Assembly (NCBI GenBank): GCA_017476665.1
Contig: JAFUZJ010000060.1
Span: forward strand, 1-45,046
Direction of reading: 5' to 3'
DNA: 45,046 nt
Source of the DNA: Lachnospiraceae bacterium
GTDB taxonomy: Bacteria; Bacillota; Clostridia; Lachnospirales; Lachnospiraceae
A program made the translations under genes and the position numbers. The notes beneath the pieces were generated by a model. The model was not told where the DNA came from. It saw nothing but the letters and a program-made list of their open reading frames with translations, and made no database searches. Every line of letters starts with the position of its first letter. The first letter of the stretch is position 1. Below are positions 35,581-43,481 of the stretch, piece by piece.

Positions 35581-36876
35581 TTACTCTGCCGCAAGTACCC
35601 ACTCTTGTGCCAGATATAAGGGAACATTCGTCATCCATTCCTGCTCTCTGTATCCTGACATGGAAAATCTGCAAGGCTTAAGGGTATTATTGCTCTCATA
35701 TACAGCCCGCAGGCTTTTTGATTTCAGATTTTCTTCCGCTTTTACCTCTATAGGGTAGAGCTCATTCTTCTGCACAAGAAAATCAATTTCCAGCGGTGAA
35801 GCTTCCTTGGAGTAATAGTACAGTTTCAAATCCAATGCGATCAACTCCTGTGCAATGAACTGTTCCGTAAATGCTCCTTTATATTCCGAAAAATAATTCT
35901 CGCCGGTAATCACTTCCTTCGCTGTCACATCCGACATGGCTCCCAAAAGCCCAAGATCGGACAGAAACACTTTAAATGCAGAAATGTCTTCGTAAAATTT
36001 TAACGGACGCTTCACGGAATTTACCCTCACAACTTTATGGATCAACCCTGCACTAATAAGCCACTGTAGCGCGTTTTCAAAATCTTTTGCCCGTGCTCCT
36101 TTCTTAACAGCTCCGTAAATAAATTTCTTGTTTTCCTTTGCAAGCTGGGACGGTATGGAATTCCACACCATTGTTACTTTAGGCAGATCAACCGTAGGAA
36201 CATGTTTTGAAAAATCCTTTTCATATTCAGCCAGGATTCTTTTTTGGATCTGACGCACTTCATTCAGATCCTGCGACCTGACATAGTTCTTTACTACTTC
36301 GGGCATTCCGCCCACATAATAATACTGACGCAGTAGATCCGTAAATTTTACAGAGAGAGCCGAAAGCTCCTCCCAACGATGTTCACACATCTGACGGACA
36401 ATCGTTTCATTTCCGGAAGCCACCAGAAATTCCTGAAATGTCATAGGATACATCTTTATTTCATCCACTTTTCCGACCGGATATCCTGTTCCGGTGTGCA
36501 GACTTACTCCCAACATACTTCCCGCAGCTATGACATGATATTCCGGTGCATCTTCATAAAAGTATTTCAAAGCGGTTATCCCCTGTGGAGCTTCCTGAAT
36601 CTCATCCAGCACAATCAATGTTTCTTCCGGATTAATTGTTTCGGAAGTAAGCGATGAAAATACCCGTAAAAGACGTTTCACATCATAATCAAAGAAAATA
36701 GTCTTCATTTCCGCTATTTTGTCACAGTTGACATATGCTATATTCTTATATTCTCTGGAACCGAATTCTTTGATGATCCACGTCTTGCCAACCTGTCTGG
36801 CACCGTCTATGATCAATGGTTTTCTGTCAGCTTTTTGTTTCCATACCAAAAGGCGATCATATATATCTCTATGCAT
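35581..36876 (-). CDS. AAA_14 / DUF4143 ATPase
   Basis: A 431-residue ATPase with an intact Walker A, GARQVGKT (25-32), Walker B LIVLDEIQEAP (87-97), and a C-terminal DUF4143 domain ending in a PD-(D/E)XK-like strand (LEIDFLVQKNELYPIEVKAE). This is the common ATP-dependent DNA-binding-type family found in many copies in gut bacteria and archaea. Its function is unproven, though mobile or defence regions often hold it. Compare the lysine-less cousin at 30986. Confidence 0.85.
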   Translation of the reverse strand: MHRDIYDRLLVWKQKADRKPLIIDGARQVGKTWIIKEFGSREYKNIAYVNCDKIAEMKTIFFDYDVKRLLRVFSSLTSETINPEETLIVLDEIQEAPQGITALKYFYEDAPEYHVIAAGSMLGVSLHTGTGYPVGKVDEIKMYPMTFQEFLVASGNETIVRQMCEHRWEELSALSVKFTDLLRQYYYVGGMPEVVKNYVRSQDLNEVRQIQKRILAEYEKDFSKHVPTVDLPKVTMVWNSIPSQLAKENKKFIYGAVKKGARAKDFENALQWLISAGLIHKVVRVNSVKRPLKFYEDISAFKVFLSDLGLLGAMSDVTAKEVITGENYFSEYKGAFTEQFIAQELIALDLKLYYYSKEASPLEIDFLVQKNELYPIEVKAEENLKSKSLRAVYESNNTLKPCRFSMSGYREQEWMTNVPLYLAQEWVLAAE

Positions 36877-36975
36877 CTAAAATCCTCCCCTGTATGCTAT
36901 TTTTAACTTTTACATAGTAATTATACAAAAAAATGAACGAAAATTCAAATATGCATCACAAAAAAATGAACGAAT

Positions 36976-37206
36976 TTAGGTCGCGCAAAATAAAAAACCC
37001 GCAAACTGCTCTGTCAAATAGCTGAATACCATTTCATTTTCCACAATGAATATCGCTTTTCCCTCTCCATATGCCCGCTTTGCTTTTTTGAGCGCAGGCA
37101 TGACCAGGATTCCCGGCTCCCCCATCGCGCAATAGCCCTCAAACGCAGGGTGCAGACCATCCTCCATCTCAAGATGTACGCCAAAGGTAATGACCGTGTT
37201 GGACAT
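36976..37206 (-). pseudogene. Fragment of a JetD-type (TIGR02679/DUF2399) Wadjet gene
   Basis: A 76-residue piece with GLHPAFEGYCAMGEPGILV followed by IFIVENEMVFSYLTEQFAG and an abrupt end. The sequence resembles the interior of TIGR02679/DUF2399 proteins, the nuclease-like JetD subunit of type II Wadjet plasmid-defence systems, usually several hundred residues long. It begins right after the JetA-like fragment on the same strand. The family call is from memory and should be checked by profile search. Confidence 0.5.
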
Positions 37207-37207
37207 T

Positions 37208-37432
37208 TCATCCGGCAGAATATGATATTGCAGTAAACTCTCTCAGATAGTCCTGATAATTCTGATTCAGCCGCTTAAAATCCTCCTGCAGATTATTCCA
37301 CCATTCATTAATCTCCTTCGATGCCGCCGCATCCATTTCATCTGCCTGCTCCAAGCTGTTCTCCAGCCGAATAAACAGGTTTGTAGACAAACTGCCGGAT
37401 TCCAAAAACAGATTCTCCAATCTCACCGTCAA
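37208..37432 (-). pseudogene. Fragment of a JetA-type (DUF2397) Wadjet gene
   Basis: A 74-residue piece: a helical stretch with INEWWNNLQEDFKRLNQNYQ, then DYLREF. That signature is familiar from DUF2397/TIGR02677 proteins (JetA of type II Wadjet). A full gene would be several times longer, and JetB and the SMC-like JetC are missing between this piece and the JetD-like piece. A large deletion seems to have joined them. Confidence 0.5.
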
Positions 37433-38548
37433 TCTCTTTTCGTGATAATACCATCCTGTGTTTTCGCCAGCTTTAATATCATTTCAGGAAAAGCTATCCT
37501 ATCAATCCCGGTCTGTCTCACATATTGAATACTTTGATTGTTCTCCTTATATACCTTCTGCGAAAGTAAATATGATCTTGATCTGCCATTCCCGACGCCT
37601 TCCACAAGACCGTCTTCAATCAGATTTTCTATGGCACCTCTTAACTTTCCTTCTGCAAAATGTGTCTTCTCGGCAATCTGATCCAATGTAAGTCTTTTCT
37701 CGTTTTTAAGCAACGACAAGATCATAAGCGCATAAATAGACAAAGATCTTCCTAATCTGTTTTGTTCATCTGCTATAAACCTGGTAAATCTGTCATCCGC
37801 CTTAGCCCTCTGGATAAATAGTTTTACATTTGTACTGGTTGTTTCCGAATAATCCGGCCAGGGTCTTCCATATATGATAGAGCCTTCATAAATTCGATCT
37901 ATACCACGCCCCGTTTTTTCCGCAAGTCCAATTCTTTTTAATGCATCTGCCAGCGCAGGATTCTTCCCATGCGGCTCTACTGTAAGCAGATTATCTAATG
38001 TAACGCCATCAATGAAACCTCCAGGGCTGCTGATTGTCATTCCCTCATCATCAATCAGCACCCTCACCGTCCCAAGCATCGTGTAATCTCTATGACAAAA
38101 CGCATTCACCAGTCCCTCTCTGAATGCCGCTTTGTCAAATTCCGGAATAGAAGCCCTAAATAAACCATATTCAACTTCATGTTCCGGATTCCATGCTTCA
38201 GAATAGGTTTCAAATTTTTACCTTTGTTCCTTCCAAAACCTGAAAAGATGCCTTAACAGTCGGCATTAACTCAGCGATACGATTTTCTTTTCCGAGAATA
38301 AGCATTCCTGTAACCGTCGGATAAATCTTCCCGTCTATCTCTGTCGTAAAGCGCAGCGCTTTATCCAGCTCATCATCAGATAAACTAAGCAGATTCTTTT
38401 CCCCTCCCGGTCTCGTCTGTATAATGTTCCGTAATCTGATCCTCTGATTTGGATCAAAATCTTCGACGGCAGCACCGGCAAGTGGACCTGCTGAGAAATC
38501 TAATAAAGCCAGTTCCGAAAGTCTGGTCATGATCTCATAGGAATACAT
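37429..38548 (-). pseudogene. Broken AlbA_2/ATPase-family (RecG-like) gene
   Basis: Two consecutive frames belong to one ancestral gene. The first (38548 to 38210) starts within the family sequence (EIMTRLSELALLDFSAGPL), so the N-terminal AlbA_2 domain is gone. It ends at VLEGTKVKI. The second frame continues as FETYSEAWNPEHEVEYG, AFREGLVNAFCHRDY and GLAEKTGRGIDRIYE (the GHKL-like C-terminal ATPase region) to a winged helix. About 13-15 residues are missing at the joint near 38213-38220, with a frameshift. The end (GIITKRD) abuts the JetA-like fragment. It is decayed, not functional. Confidence 0.75.
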
Positions 38549-38636
38549 TTTTTGCCTTCTTCTCGCTATAATAAATACTATGAAACGGCAATTTTCTTAC
38601 TTTTTGCCAAATTATAGTTTTTAATGGGGTGATACT

Positions 38637-39377
38637 TTGAATATAGCAGACACACTATCCAATCTTCCACAAGATCAGATTTTTAACAAATCCCGTTTTC
38701 GTGAAGCGGTTCATACGGTAGATCCCGACTGCACAGAAAGCACCATCAATTGGATGCTGGTCACCATGCGCAAACAAGGTCTCCTCGCATCGGCAGGCAC
38801 CGGGAAATATTATTGTCTCCCTAGCGAATCTGACATAAAGAAAGACTATCGGTATCCGCATTCCCCGGAATATCAGGAAATTGAGCAAACCGTTACAGAC
38901 ACATATCCTCTTGTAAACTTTCAGATGTGGGAATTGATCCAGATGAATGATTTTGTCAATCATCAGATTGCAAAAAATGTAATTTTTATAGAAGTAGAAT
39001 CCATGTTGGTCGATACAGTATATGAAATGCTTCATGAAAAGTATCCATACGCCATGATCCAACCGAATGCAGATACTTTCTACAAGCAACGAGCCCCGGA
39101 AACCGATATTATCGTTCAGAAACTACTTACAGAAGCACCTACGCCAAATGACAGGCATTCCAGCCCTCTGGAAAAACTTCTCGTAGATCTTCTATCCAAA
39201 AAACTATCAGGAAACTTGATTGAAAGAAGTGAATACCCGCGCATATATGAAGACATCTTCCGAAAATACCTGATTAATGAGACCAGAATGTTTCGATATG
39301 CAAAGCGCCGGCATCTATACGATACCTTACTTTCTTTCATACAAACACAGACCAGCATAAAACTAATGACCATCTGA
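38637..39377 (+). CDS. AbiEi-like type IV antitoxin
   Basis: A 246-residue protein with an N-terminal winged-helix-like region (about 15-60, NKSRFREAVHTVDPDCTEST) and a longer C-terminal domain, as in AbiEi-type antitoxins of the AbiE phage-abortive system. It starts with TTG at 38637 after GGGGTGA. The toxin-like gene begins 13 bases downstream with a strong AAGGAG. In AbiE the antitoxin represses transcription and counteracts the nucleotidyltransferase. The intact antitoxin beside a broken toxin suggests remaining regulation, or a recent loss. Confidence 0.7.
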   Translation: MNIADTLSNLPQDQIFNKSRFREAVHTVDPDCTESTINWMLVTMRKQGLLASAGTGKYYCLPSESDIKKDYRYPHSPEYQEIEQTVTDTYPLVNFQMWELIQMNDFVNHQIAKNVIFIEVESMLVDTVYEMLHEKYPYAMIQPNADTFYKQRAPETDIIVQKLLTEAPTPNDRHSSPLEKLLVDLLSKKLSGNLIERSEYPRIYEDIFRKYLINETRMFRYAKRRHLYDTLLSFIQTQTSIKLMTI

Positions 39378-39390
39378 CAAGGAGACACAT

Positions 39391-40430
39391 ATGATTTCAA
39401 AAGATACCTACTCCATAGAGTATGTTAACAGCCTGCGAGAAAAATACAAAAAGGATCCCTCTCTTCTGGAGCGTGTCCCGTTTGCTTTCGGACTGCTCGA
39501 AGCGATTGCCCGTGTTGGTATGCCATTCACATTTAAAGGCGGCACCTCGTTGATGTTGATACACGACCATCCGCTCCGACTCTCCACAGACATCAATATC
39601 CTTGTGGATCCGGGTACCGATGTTGATAAATACATAACCGAAGCTTCAAAGCTCTTCCCATTTAAGTCGTATGAGGAAGACCGACGCATCGGCAAAAACG
39701 ACATTGAAAACGCCATTTCAAATTTGTGTATGACTCACCCTTAAGAAATGACGATTTCTACATACTTCTGGACATCGTCTTTGCAGAGAGTCCCTACATC
39801 TCTACCCAAACCTGTGAGATAATGAATGACCTTCTGCTTACTGAAGGAGTTCCGATCACCGTCAAGATTCCTTCACCGGAATGTATCCTCGGCGATAAAC
39901 TTACTGCATTTGCACCGCACACCACAGGCGTTCCTTTTGGAATTGACAAAGAGCTTGAGATTATCAAGCAACTGTTTGATGTTGCCACGCTTTCTGAGAA
40001 GATAGACAATTATCAGAATCTGATATCAACCTATGACCGAGCAGTCATTGATGAAATCGGTTATCGCGATATAACCGCAACCCGTGATGATGTCCTCCGT
40101 GACACCATACGGTCTTGTGCCTGCATTATTGGAAAAGGCATCTATGATCCGGATGAATTTCCACTGTTCATCAAAGGAATCCGTTCTATCGGTGGGCATA
40201 TTCTGTCAATGAAATATGGCGTTCCACTTGCTGCTGAGCAGGCCAGCCGTGTGATGTATCTGGCCTCCTGTATGCTCACCGGGCAGACATTTACTCCTAT
40301 CAAAAACCCTGAAACATATCTTCAAGCCAATATCGGCAAGAGCAAATATAAAAAGCTCTCATATATGAGAGGCCAGAGTGCTGAAGCGTTTGCATATATC
40401 GTTGAATCGGTTCGAATGATTGGAGAATAG
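39391..40430 (+). pseudogene. AbiEii-like nucleotidyltransferase toxin, frameshifted
   Basis: The first frame (39391-39744) carries the nucleotidyltransferase start FKGGTSLMLIHDHPLRLSTD; the second (39726-40430) carries the rest of an AbiEii/PF08843-like protein. The reading frame changes near 39707-39710, a run of four A residues. Adding one A gives DIEKRHFKFVYDSPLRNDD, which reads smoothly into the second part. The total of about 345 residues is normal for the family. Either the toxin is inactive or the assembly lost a base. Confidence 0.75.
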
Positions 40431-40495
40431 ACCCATGTAAATCTTAAAAGTAGGAGGTCAACCCAAAAAATCCGTCTGAAGAGGAAAATGAAAAA

Positions 40496-40528
40496 GCGGA
40501 AACCCTTGATTTTATAAGGATTTCCACG
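40496..40528 (-). terminator. Original tRNA-Gly terminator, displaced by the element
   Basis: On the minus strand, GGAAATCCTT and AAGGGTTTCC arms (one mismatch) are followed by GCTTTTTC. It lies only about 10 bases beyond the left attachment copy. Before the insertion it would have stood directly downstream of the tRNA-Gly gene. Confidence 0.65.
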
Positions 40529-40538
40529 CCTAACTAGG

Positions 40539-40560
40539 AGAGCGGGTGATGGGAATCGAA
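40539..40560. repeat. attL: 22-bp copy of the tRNA-Gly 3' end
   Basis: These 22 bases are identical to 44777-44798, which hold the last 20 bases of tRNA-Gly(TCC) and two bases beyond. Outside the repeat the two sites differ at once. The neighbouring GGGAATCG (40551-40558) also has an inverted partner CGATTCCC at 40610-40617. Confidence 0.9.
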
Positions 40561-40618
40561 TGACCATGAACACTCGAAAATCCAGTAAGAAAGGGGGTTG
40601 CGTAGCTGTCCGATTCCC

Positions 40619-40637
40619 TTGTACCACTTTTGTACCA
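40619..40637 (+). promoter_or_regulatory. Left arm-type integrase sites (2 x TTGTACCA)
   Basis: TTGTACCA occurs at 40619-40626 and 40630-40637, 11 bp apart, 59 bases inside attL. The same pair with the same spacing lies inside attR. This pattern fits arm sites bound by the integrase N-terminal domain. Confidence 0.6.
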
Positions 40638-40699
40638 ACAATATCTTTTAACATATGGTAGGGACAAACCTCTCTGCATCCTCTGTATTAAGTAGCATT

Positions 40700-40727
40700 A
40701 GTGGCAGACGAAGTAAAGCCTGCCACT
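40700..40727. repeat. Hairpin downstream of the lipoprotein gene
   Basis: AGTGGCAG (40700-40707) pairs perfectly with CTGCCACT (40720-40727) around a 12-base loop. It lies 70 bases beyond the lipoprotein stop on the minus strand. It lacks a U-run; it could end or stabilise the mRNA. Confidence 0.45.
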
Positions 40728-40797
40728 GTTACGCTTAATATTACAGATGCCAAAATTGTACATATAATTCTTTTAAATCGTTTCATAATACCCTTTC

Positions 40798-41916
40798 TTA
40801 AGGGATGGTTACACCAAATATCTCACCTGTTAACTCTTTGGAACTGGGGTTTACAGAAAATACAACTGCACCATCACCAACATAGTCTATACACTGAAAA
40901 TAGTCACCGTCAAGAGTAATAAGATAATTGTATTCTACCTCAATATATTCCTCTGGTGCCGGAATTGTAGCGTCATAAAATGCAATATATTTATAATTAA
41001 ACGCATTATATTTTACCGCTGTCATATTGATTGCTGCCTTAAGATATGGAGAAAGATCCTCAGTAATATTTAGGAGATCTGCAGTTTCTGTATCTGCTAA
41101 TACATAAGCATCAGAAATATGAGCAGTAGCTCTCATTCTCTCTGGTAACTCACTCTCATCAACATACTTCGGCATCAAGAACTCCTCAACATAGGCATCA
41201 CCATCGGAATCACTGAAATCGGGGGCTGCACTATGTACTCCCACAGCGGGATCTGTTTCTAGTACTTCAATTTTGGGTCCATAATAAGGATACAGTTCTT
41301 CGTATTCATCATGATAGTCGGTTAAGTTGTGCTTATCCCCAAAATCCTTGATATCGTAACCACATACCTCCCTACCCAACAAAAACTCGATTCCATCACC
41401 ATTTTCATCCGATACAAACTTGCCTGGCAACCATAACAACCCGTACCCCTTTTTTTCAAATACATACGCGCCAAGTTTTATTTCTTCACCATTATCATCT
41501 GTTCCCAAAAATTTATACACACCTGTCTCTAGTTCATCTGGTTTATCATCCATAAAATAATATGATATATCGTTAAAATATAGTTCAACGTCATCTATAT
41601 CCATAACCTTTGTTTTTTCATCATCGTAAAATAGAATCCTTTCATCCCAGTATTTCTCCAAAATGTCTGTAGTAAGTGGAGATAAATCATCAAGTTCAGA
41701 TAAATTTAGGTTTGCATAATTAAGAACATAGTACAAGATCACTGCTGTTTCTCCATCAGCTACAATTTCTTCTTCCTTATCCTTACTATCCGACTCCTCC
41801 TGTCTTGATCTGCTTCTTTCCCGTTCATTTACCGCAGGCTCCGTTTCCTTACCGCCGCAACCGCTAAGTGTAACAGCCATTGCTAATATTGCCAAATATA
41901 TACTAATTCTTTTCAT
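40798..41916 (-). CDS. Element-borne acidic lipoprotein
   Basis: A 372-residue lipoprotein with a clear signal (MKRISIYLAILAMAVTLSGC, Cys20 lipidated). A charged Arg/Ser/Glu/Lys linker (about 28-52) is followed by a highly acidic, Tyr- and Asp-rich extracellular part with no repeat or known domain I can name. It follows the membrane-anchored gene by 15 bases and is probably translated from the same mRNA, starting at the promoter 42506-42534. Surface location and repressor control suggest a role at the cell envelope, for example exclusion or interference, but this is speculation. Confidence 0.75.
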   Translation of the reverse strand: MKRISIYLAILAMAVTLSGCGGKETEPAVNERERSRSRQEESDSKDKEEEIVADGETAVILYYVLNYANLNLSELDDLSPLTTDILEKYWDERILFYDDEKTKVMDIDDVELYFNDISYYFMDDKPDELETGVYKFLGTDDNGEEIKLGAYVFEKKGYGLLWLPGKFVSDENGDGIEFLLGREVCGYDIKDFGDKHNLTDYHDEYEELYPYYGPKIEVLETDPAVGVHSAAPDFSDSDGDAYVEEFLMPKYVDESELPERMRATAHISDAYVLADTETADLLNITEDLSPYLKAAINMTAVKYNAFNYKYIAFYDATIPAPEEYIEVEYNYLITLDGDYFQCIDYVGDGAVVFSVNPSSKELTGEIFGVTIP

Positions 41917-41931
41917 CGTTCTTCCTCCAAT

Positions 41932-42453
41932 TTACTTTATCTTGTACCCTAAATCTTCTGCAATTTGCGATATCCTTCCGGAGCCACCAATGTATTTACG
42001 AGCCTCTCCATACAAGACTGTGTTTCCCTTTCTGACAGCACATACAAAACCGTCGCCGGATTTATAAGACACGCTAAAAGACGATTTTGAGCCTGTTAAA
42101 TTAGAGTTTGAATCTGATTTATACTGCTCATACTTTTCGCTCATAGCTTCCTGCGCCTTTTCTTTACTTGCAAAAACACAGTAGTCTATCACTCCGCCCC
42201 CGTCATTGCCGGACCATGACTCTGTTGATATGCGGATTACTTTTTGAGGAGACCCCATAGGAACACCTACATTAGACATTTCTGTTATTTTGTAATACTT
42301 GCTGTACCCCCTTACTACAGCTTCTATTTCCTCATAAGACAATTCTTTTACCGAACTCTCGCCCAGTCCTCCGCTCCCAATTAGTATTCCCACAAAAAGA
42401 ATACATGCCACTACACATACCGCAACCACACCGATTACTACTTTCTTTTTCAT
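41932..42453 (-). CDS. Element-borne membrane-anchored secreted protein
   Basis: A 173-residue protein with one N-terminal helix (about 4-27, KKVVIGVVAVCVVACILFVG) and an extracytoplasmic domain of about 140 residues. The domain contains GGGVIDYCVFASKEKAQEAM and a Ser/Asn-rich stretch, and ends in GRISQIAEDLGYKIK. ATG 42453 follows AAAGGAG; 16 upstream in-frame codons lack such a site and the promoter runs close to them. I do not recognise the family. It forms an operon with the lipoprotein gene and is divergent from the XRE gene. Confidence 0.7.
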   Translation of the reverse strand: MKKKVVIGVVAVCVVACILFVGILIGSGGLGESSVKELSYEEIEAVVRGYSKYYKITEMSNVGVPMGSPQKVIRISTESWSGNDGGGVIDYCVFASKEKAQEAMSEKYEQYKSDSNSNLTGSKSSFSVSYKSGDGFVCAVRKGNTVLYGEARKYIGGSGRISQIAEDLGYKIK

Positions 42454-42505
42454 ACATTTCTCCTTTGTTAAATATTTGTCCGTCATATGGCGGACATTCA
42501 AGGGG

Positions 42506-42534
42506 ATTGTACATCATTTGTTGTACACTGTCAA
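42506..42534 (-). promoter_or_regulatory. Promoter overlapped by TTGTACA operator pair
   Basis: On the minus strand, TTGACA (42529-42534), 17 bases, TACAAT (42506-42511). TTGTACA occurs at 42507-42513 and 42521-42527, so one box covers the -10 and the other lies in the spacer. The TGTACA cores are palindromic, 14 bp apart. The XRE protein is the obvious candidate repressor. Confidence 0.65.
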
Positions 42535-42585
42535 GGAATGTAATGCATAACAATATTTAATAAAAGCGTTGAAATGGGTGATGTA

Positions 42586-42822
42586 ATGGGATATTATCCT
42601 CGTTTGAGAGATTTGCGTGAAGATAAAGACTTATCTATCAGAAAATTAGCGGACATACTTCATATGCAGAGAACAACATATCATAACTATGAGACAGGAA
42701 AACGGGAACTGCCTTTTGAATTGGCAATTACACTTGCTAAGTTTTATAATGTTTCTCTGGATTATATTGGCGGTATAACGAATGATTCCACTCCGCCAAC
42801 CAAAGATAAACGCAAAATATAG
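42586..42822 (+). CDS. XRE-family repressor of the element
   Basis: A 78-residue one-domain HTH protein: RLRDLREDKDLSIRKLADIL forms the first helices and HMQRTTYHNYETGKRELP the recognition region, followed by ITLAKFYNVSLDYIGG. ATG 42586 follows GGGTGATG; an ATG four codons earlier lacks a good site. It is divergent from the exported-protein operon, with the operator-like boxes between them. A terminator-type hairpin follows at 42971-43027. It probably controls the cargo and perhaps integrase. Confidence 0.85.
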   Translation: MGYYPRLRDLREDKDLSIRKLADILHMQRTTYHNYETGKRELPFELAITLAKFYNVSLDYIGGITNDSTPPTKDKRKI

Positions 42823-42935
42823 ATCAATATTTTCAAACGGACAATACCGTTTTAAAAGACATATCCTCATAGGTAAAACGGTACACTAATTTTAGAAATG
42901 GTATCTACCCTATTAAAAACACATGGATAAGTTTA

Positions 42936-43129
42936 TTTGTAAGGTTTTCTTCTGTTTTTTTGAAAAATTTTGTAAGGACTAATATGTAGGCACTTTTGTC
43001 GCAAAAAAGTCCTTACATATTTTTTTGCCCAATTTTAGGGCAAAAATCGTATGTTTAAATAAAAATTTTTTCTGAAAAGGCTTCTTAAGGGGTATTTTTT
43101 GCAATTTTTGTAAGGTGTTTTTTGTAAGG
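42936..43129. repeat. TTTGTAAGG boxes upstream of integrase
   Basis: TTTGTAAGG occurs at 42936, 42969, 43107 and 43121, with an inverted CCTTACA at 43011. All fall in the AT-rich 655-base gap between the repressor and integrase. They may be protein-binding sites or iteron-like repeats; no replication protein is present. Confidence 0.4.
42971..43027 (+). terminator. Hairpin with U-run after the repressor gene
   Basis: A ten-bp perfect stem, TGTAAGGACT with AGTCCTTACA, and a 27-base loop are followed by TATTTTTTT. A second nine-bp stem (TTTTTGCCC/GGGCAAAAA, 43022-43046) directly follows and can act on the other strand. Confidence 0.55.
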
Positions 43130-43390
43130 AAAAAGTCATAATTCGCTTGAAATTTCATAGATTTTAATGTGAAGATTTTAGAATTTGATGTCATATCATT
43201 TTATTTTGTATACAAGTTTAGAAATTAGTTTGCCTCATTTTAGAAATTCATGTCATAAATCTTAGAAAATATACATATCTGAAATTTTTAAAAAAATAAC
43301 TCAAGTTTAAAACAACCTTTCCTTATTGGAAAATCTTCTATAGCCTGCACAAATATAATCGAAAGGAGACCTGCTTTTGGGGCGCAAATG

Positions 43391-43453
43391 CCTAATCGCC
43401 TAAACGCCAATCACCGACACACCTAATTACCTAAAATCCTAAGTACCTAGCAA
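43391..43453 (+). repeat. Degenerate 8-bp CCTAAnnn tandem repeat before integrase
   Basis: About eight units with a period of eight bases: CCTAATCG, CCTAAACG, CCAATCA, CCGACACA, CCTAATTA, CCTAAAAT, CCTAAGTA, CCTAGCAA. One unit has slipped by a base. The units lie in the integrase leader, 25-90 bases before its start. No function is known. Confidence 0.6.
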
Positions 43454-43458
43454 CAGTC

Positions 43459-43481
43459 CCATTGCATAAATACTGCAATGG
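43459..43481 (+). promoter_or_regulatory. Hairpin enclosing the integrase start codon
   Basis: CCATTGCA (43459-43466) pairs with TGCAATGG (43474-43481), whose ATG is the integrase start (43478). No ribosome site is close; the nearest, AAAGGAG, is about 110 bases upstream. Translation is probably restrained. Confidence 0.5.

Noticed and set aside
40551-40617. GGGAATCG/CGATTCCC inverted pair read as a second tRNA-like gene
   Set aside because: The rest of the sequence does not fold as a tRNA; it is part of the attL/arm region.
42979-43194. 71-codon minus-strand frame in the integrase leader region
   Set aside because: Phe/Lys low-complexity translation through terminator hairpins and repeats; not coding-like.
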